Source: an uncultured Pedobacter sp.
Lineage (GTDB): Bacteria; Bacteroidota; Bacteroidia; Sphingobacteriales; Sphingobacteriaceae
DNA: 24,218 nucleotides
Assembly: GCF_946479715.1 (NCBI RefSeq)
Contig: NZ_CAMLHF010000072.1
Span: forward strand, 1 to 24,218
Reading direction: 5' to 3'
Shown: positions 20,944 through 24,218 of the stretch, in pieces
Numbering within the stretch: position 1 is the stretch's first letter
Layout of the letters: the number at the start of each line of letters is the position of its first letter
Notes under the pieces: generated by a model
What the model was told of the DNA's origin: nothing
The model's database searches: none
Seen by the model: only the letters and a program-made list of their open reading frames with translations
Made by a program: the position numbers and the translations under genes

Positions 20944-21377
20944 AAATAATTTAATTATCGGTATTTTTATTAGTATTTAGTCTGTAACAGTTTAATACTT
21001 GTTAGTATTTACGCATTGGTAATAAAGCGTAAAGCCGCCGTCATCTCGACGATAGGAGAGATCTCTTGATCACGACTTAGAGGCGTAGTAATTGAGATAA
21101 CCAAGAGATCTCTCCTATCGTCGAGATGACGATTTCCTTGAAAGGACGACTTTCTCTAGATAATGTTCTATAGCATGATGGCTATGCTTTGCCTATGGCT
21201 CAGTGATCCTTCAAGGATTCCTGAAGCACCTCAGAAGCAGAGCAGATGCACTCTTGTGTTTTCACACCCTTCGAAGTAAATTATGATGCAATTTGAATTG
21301 TATCTGGTTTTATTGCATCTTTATTAAGCTGTTAAGCATTCCTTTTACTTTATTTAAGATATGATAAATCTGTTTTA
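20944..21377. other. Intergenic region holding palindromic repeat copy 2
   Basis: Upstream region shared by the divergent phosphotriesterase and glycoside hydrolase genes. It contains the palindrome 21038-21131 and, after it (21131-21290), further short dyads such as ATCCTT...AAGGAT around 21208-21220 with no clear long stem. No gene is seen. A well-matched TAnnTTTG box is not evident in front of either gene. Confidence 0.5.
21038..21131. repeat. Palindromic intergenic repeat, copy 2
   Basis: Arms 21039-21068 and 21102-21131 are perfect reverse complements over 30 bases (CGTCATCTCGACGATAGG at the outer side, GAGATCTCTTG inside) with a 33-base loop. It shares GTCATCTCGA and GAGAGATCTCTTG with copy 1 at 18702-18780, but the middle differs in both arms together. 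The perfect arms suggest recent origin or selection for the stem. Confidence 0.88.
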
Positions 21378-22715
21378 ATGAGCAAACAATTAACTATCAT
21401 TTTTTTTGCTATAGCATCATTTGTGCCTTTAATAGGTGCAAAAACGTCTTCAATACAAAATCCGATAACTGCTCAAACGGCGGTTAAAGCAGTTGATTTT
21501 CTAAATAGCATTGGCGTAAACTCAGCAATTTCGAAACGGGGAGAATCCTTAGATAAGACTATCGAACTAATGAAGTATACAGGCATAAGATGGATTCGTG
21601 CAGGTTATGAAGGAGATATTCCGGAGGCAGATTTTATTAAACTCCATAAAGAGACAGGTGTTAGATTTAGTTACGGTCTGTTAAGTGGTGGAACTGACAT
21701 TAAAAGATTATTAGCGGGGGCCAGAAAGCTCGATGCAGTGGGTGCCCTGCTGGCTTTTGAAGGTTCTAACGAACCAAACAACTGGGGATTTAAATATAAA
21801 GGAGCAGAGGGCGGAAAGAACTTAACCTGGCTGCCGGTTGCACAGTTACAAAAGGATTTATATGCCGCAGTCAAAAGTGACGAAACATTGAAAAAGTATC
21901 CGGTATGGGATCTTTGTGAGAATGGTGCACAAACTGATAATGTAGGATTACAATTTCTTAAAATACCGAAAGGCGCTGGTGCATTAATGCCTGATGGAAC
22001 TAAATATGCAGATTTTGCAACATGTCATAATTATTTTTCACATCCTTCCAATCCGGGACTGTACGATAACCAAACATGGAATGCTGCTGATCCGGGGCCA
22101 CTGTGTAAGGTTGATGGGCTCTATGGCAATTATGGAAAAACCTGGAGGGGAAAACACCAGGGATATACCGAAAACGAACTTTTAAGATTACCACGGGTTA
22201 CAACCGAAACTGGGGTAACACTGACTGATGAAATAACTGAGGAGAAGCAGGCCCGACTTTACCTGAACTTATACCTGTCTCAATTCAAAAGAAACTGGAG
22301 TTATACCGCTGTTTATTTATTGCGAGACAGGGTAGATGAGGCAGGTAATCAAACTTTCGGTTTTTATAAGCCAGATTATAGCCCAAGAAAATCAGCCATA
22401 TATTTACACAACTTAACTGCAATTCTGGCCGACAAACCATTGAAGTTTAGCTTAGGGAAATTAGCTTTCAAAATTATTGGTCAACCTGAAACTGTACACA
22501 CGTTGCTTCTTCAAAAAAGTAATGGCAGATTTGAACTGGTAATTTGGGGAGAAAAAGTAAAAGGCGCTGAAGAAGTAGAAATAAAACTAAGCAGGACCTA
22601 TCCTCTGGTAAAGGTTTACGATGCTACAAAGGGCACAGAAGCAGTTCAGGTTTTAAAGAACATAAGTTCAATTAAGCTTACAACCAGTGATCATCCTTTT
22701 GTTATTGAAATATAA
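21378..22715 (+). CDS. Secreted glycoside hydrolase, clan GH-A-like
   Basis: A 445-residue exported protein with a signal peptide (about 1-21) and a TIM-barrel hydrolase pattern. Candidate catalytic residues are the acid/base Glu132 in FEGSNEPNNWG and the nucleophile Glu277 in RVTTETGVT, the usual placement for clan GH-A (strands 4 and 7). Supporting blocks are ELMKYTGIRWIRAGYEGDIP (63-82), FATCHNYFSHP (213-223) and YTAVYLLRDRVDEAGNQTFGFYKPD (309-333). A C-terminal beta-sandwich-like part (about 350-445) ends the protein. The exact CAZy family and substrate cannot be set from reading alone. The gene stands alone after the repeat region and is followed 66 bases later by the MprF-like gene. Confidence 0.82.
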   Translation: MSKQLTIIFFAIASFVPLIGAKTSSIQNPITAQTAVKAVDFLNSIGVNSAISKRGESLDKTIELMKYTGIRWIRAGYEGDIPEADFIKLHKETGVRFSYGLLSGGTDIKRLLAGARKLDAVGALLAFEGSNEPNNWGFKYKGAEGGKNLTWLPVAQLQKDLYAAVKSDETLKKYPVWDLCENGAQTDNVGLQFLKIPKGAGALMPDGTKYADFATCHNYFSHPSNPGLYDNQTWNAADPGPLCKVDGLYGNYGKTWRGKHQGYTENELLRLPRVTTETGVTLTDEITEEKQARLYLNLYLSQFKRNWSYTAVYLLRDRVDEAGNQTFGFYKPDYSPRKSAIYLHNLTAILADKPLKFSLGKLAFKIIGQPETVHTLLLQKSNGRFELVIWGEKVKGAEEVEIKLSRTYPLVKVYDATKGTEAVQVLKNISSIKLTTSDHPFVIEI

Positions 22716-22781
22716 AACAGATGTTTTTCTTATATTTATAAAGTAAAAAAACTTTCTTTGCTATTCTAATTATCTCAATTA

Positions 22782-24218
22782 ATGAAGCGCTTCAAATTTT
22801 TTGTGCCTTTTATCCGCGAGAACGGAAAGATCATTTCCAGTTATATTTTTACTCTTTTTTTTATTGGTCTTGCTATTTGGTTTATTAAACAGGAACGCGG
22901 TGAAATACATCATGTAAAGCAATTGTTAATAACAGCAAAATGGTGGTGGTTAAGTGCAGGGATGTTACTGAGCGTAGTTTATGTATTTATTCATGGAATG
23001 ATGTATCGATCATCATTTGCCGCGGTATCGAGCAAGATCTCAATAGCAGATGGTACCGTTCTTTTTTTAAAGCGAAACTTTGTGAGTGTCTTTTTACCGG
23101 CAGGAGGGGTTTCATCGCTAGCCTTTTTTAGTGCACCAATAGAAAGGAAAGGCATAAGCAGATCACAAATTAATTTTGCTTCGTCCATATATGGTTTTGT
23201 GGGCATTTTATCTGTACTGGTAATTGCTATACCTGTGTTTGTTTATGGTATTTTAGAAGGAACTTTAGGTCAGGGTGAATGGTTTGGCTTATTAGCTGCA
23301 TTTTTGTTAATTGCTGGTATTTATTTGTTATACAGATCGGTTATAAAAAAAGGAGTAGTTTATAAGCTCATTGTTAAATATATTCCTACTGTTGAGGTAT
23401 TTGCAGCGGAGTTTAGGAACAATAAAATTGAACGTAAACATTTTCTTTCAACGTTTGCATATAGTCTGTTAATAGAACTGGTTGGTATTGTTCACATCTA
23501 TATTGCTATGGTTGCGCTGAACATGAATCCGTCTTTAATTTTTGCAACCATTAGCTATGTTGTTGCCGTTGTGTTTTTAATTATTTCTCCTTTTTTAAGG
23601 GGGCTAGGTGCGGTAGAAGCCTCTATGGCTTTTATTTTGATTAGACTAGGTTACTCAAATGCAGCGGCGGTTTCAATTACATTGTTGTACCGCTTTATGG
23701 AATTTTGGATTCCACTGGTTCTTGGTGCCTTAAGCTTCCTCCTTAAAATTAATAAACTATTAATGAGAATTGTACCTGCATTGCTGTTACTGCTGCTGGG
23801 TATCATTAATATTGTTTCTGTGCTTACTCCTGCAATCCATTCAAGGCTTGCATTTCTTAAAGATTTTCTTCCTATAGAGGCGATTAGAGTGTCTAATTAC
23901 TTTGTACTTGTTGCCGGATTGTTTCTGCTGGTTACAGCCGCATTTATGCTTAAAGGATTGCGAATGGCATGGTACTTTGCGGTTGCTTTGTGTATACTTT
24001 CGTTAGTAGGGCACTTAACTAAAGCAATAGATTATGAAGAGGCAGGGTTTTCGATAATTGTGCTGGTTATTTTAGTAGGATCAAGAAAAGAGTATTATAT
24101 AAAACACAATTCCAGGTTAAGGTTTATTGGCATTCAAACTACCTTATTAAGTATACTGGCCGTTTTGCTTTATGGTGTTATTGGATTCTATTTCCTTGAT
24201 CAAAAGCATTTTGATATT
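22782..24218 (+). CDS. MprF-like phosphatidylglycerol lysyltransferase/flippase, partial
   Basis: The frame starts at the ATG at 22782 (MKRFKFFVPFIRENGKIISS) and stays open for 479 codons to the window edge, so the C-terminus is missing. It is a polytopic membrane protein with many hydrophobic helices. VFLPAGGVSSLAFFSAPIERKGISRSQ and IISPFLRGLGAVEASMAFILIRLGYSNAAAVSITLLYRF match the flippase (lysylphosphatidylglycerol synthase TM, UPF0104/YbhN) domain; further helices after residue 320 match the second membrane block of full-length MprF (about 840 residues) rather than the short YbhN type. A catalytic DUF2156 domain would be expected beyond the edge. MprF adds lysine to phosphatidylglycerol and flips it, lowering surface charge. 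Confidence 0.8.
   Translation, partial: MKRFKFFVPFIRENGKIISSYIFTLFFIGLAIWFIKQERGEIHHVKQLLITAKWWWLSAGMLLSVVYVFIHGMMYRSSFAAVSSKISIADGTVLFLKRNFVSVFLPAGGVSSLAFFSAPIERKGISRSQINFASSIYGFVGILSVLVIAIPVFVYGILEGTLGQGEWFGLLAAFLLIAGIYLLYRSVIKKGVVYKLIVKYIPTVEVFAAEFRNNKIERKHFLSTFAYSLLIELVGIVHIYIAMVALNMNPSLIFATISYVVAVVFLIISPFLRGLGAVEASMAFILIRLGYSNAAAVSITLLYRFMEFWIPLVLGALSFLLKINKLLMRIVPALLLLLLGIINIVSVLTPAIHSRLAFLKDFLPIEAIRVSNYFVLVAGLFLLVTAAFMLKGLRMAWYFAVALCILSLVGHLTKAIDYEEAGFSIIVLVILVGSRKEYYIKHNSRLRFIGIQTTLLSILAVLLYGVIGFYFLDQKHFDI

Noticed and set aside
21131..21290. Third copy of the palindromic repeat
   Set aside because: Only short dyads are present; the GTCATCTCGA ends and a long stem are missing.
22940..23131. 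63-codon plus-strand frame
   Set aside because: It lies out of frame inside the MprF-like gene, which is open from 22782 to the window end.

Overview
The window looks like chromosomal DNA of a low-GC Bacteroidota, most likely a Sphingobacteriaceae member close to Pedobacter (inference from gene content). Supporting signs are lipoproteins with a Cys-Lys-Lys-Asp motif after the lipobox, few Shine-Dalgarno sites, Bacteroidota-type TAnnTTTG promoter elements, and Bacteroidota-typical families (HYC_CC_PP protein, DUF3347, periplasmic HMA protein, MprF-like protein). No rRNA, tRNA, CRISPR array or intact insertion sequence is visible.

Layout. 1-749 has no gene but holds a 22-88 hairpin and a very long imperfect hairpin at 268-402 followed by another at 402-433. 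750-4007 is a small regulatory island: an outer-membrane-like protein gene (minus), a Crp/Fnr-family regulator gene, a small lipoprotein gene and an esterase gene (plus). The first and third genes have nearly identical promoters, each with the same 31-bp dyad-containing element at exactly the same distance (13 bp) from the TAnnTTTG box. The regulator gene lies between the two copies. 4131-10840 is mostly housekeeping or scattered genes: a PQQ-type sugar dehydrogenase homologue, an RsgA-type GTPase with a long leader, a RibD-C/DHFR-like protein, a 52-residue small ORF, a lipoprotein, a PhnB-like VOC protein, a DUF1801 protein, a RimL-like acetyltransferase and RfbD.

10926-19852 is a copper/silver-type efflux and handling cluster, all on the plus strand: HYC_CC_PP protein, periplasmic HMA protein, a CusA-type RND pump encoded as two overlapping ORFs (ATGATGA junction), a CusC/TolC-like channel with a heptad-spaced methionine ladder, two different CusB-type adaptor lipoproteins in tandem (the second with an N-terminal heavy-metal-binding CPMHP...CPICGM domain), then, after a palindromic repeat, a His-rich DUF3347 lipoprotein and a DoxX protein. 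The logical model (inference) is capture of Cu(I)/Ag(I) in the periplasm by HMA, HMBD and DUF3347 proteins and export through the tripartite pump.

19867-24218 holds a phosphotriesterase-family gene (minus), a second copy of the palindromic repeat, a clan GH-A-like glycoside hydrolase gene and the first 479 codons of an MprF-like membrane protein that runs off the window. The most interesting signals are the duplicated operator-promoter unit around the Crp-family gene, the split CusA, the methionine ladder, the covarying palindromic repeats and the structured non-coding block at 268-433.
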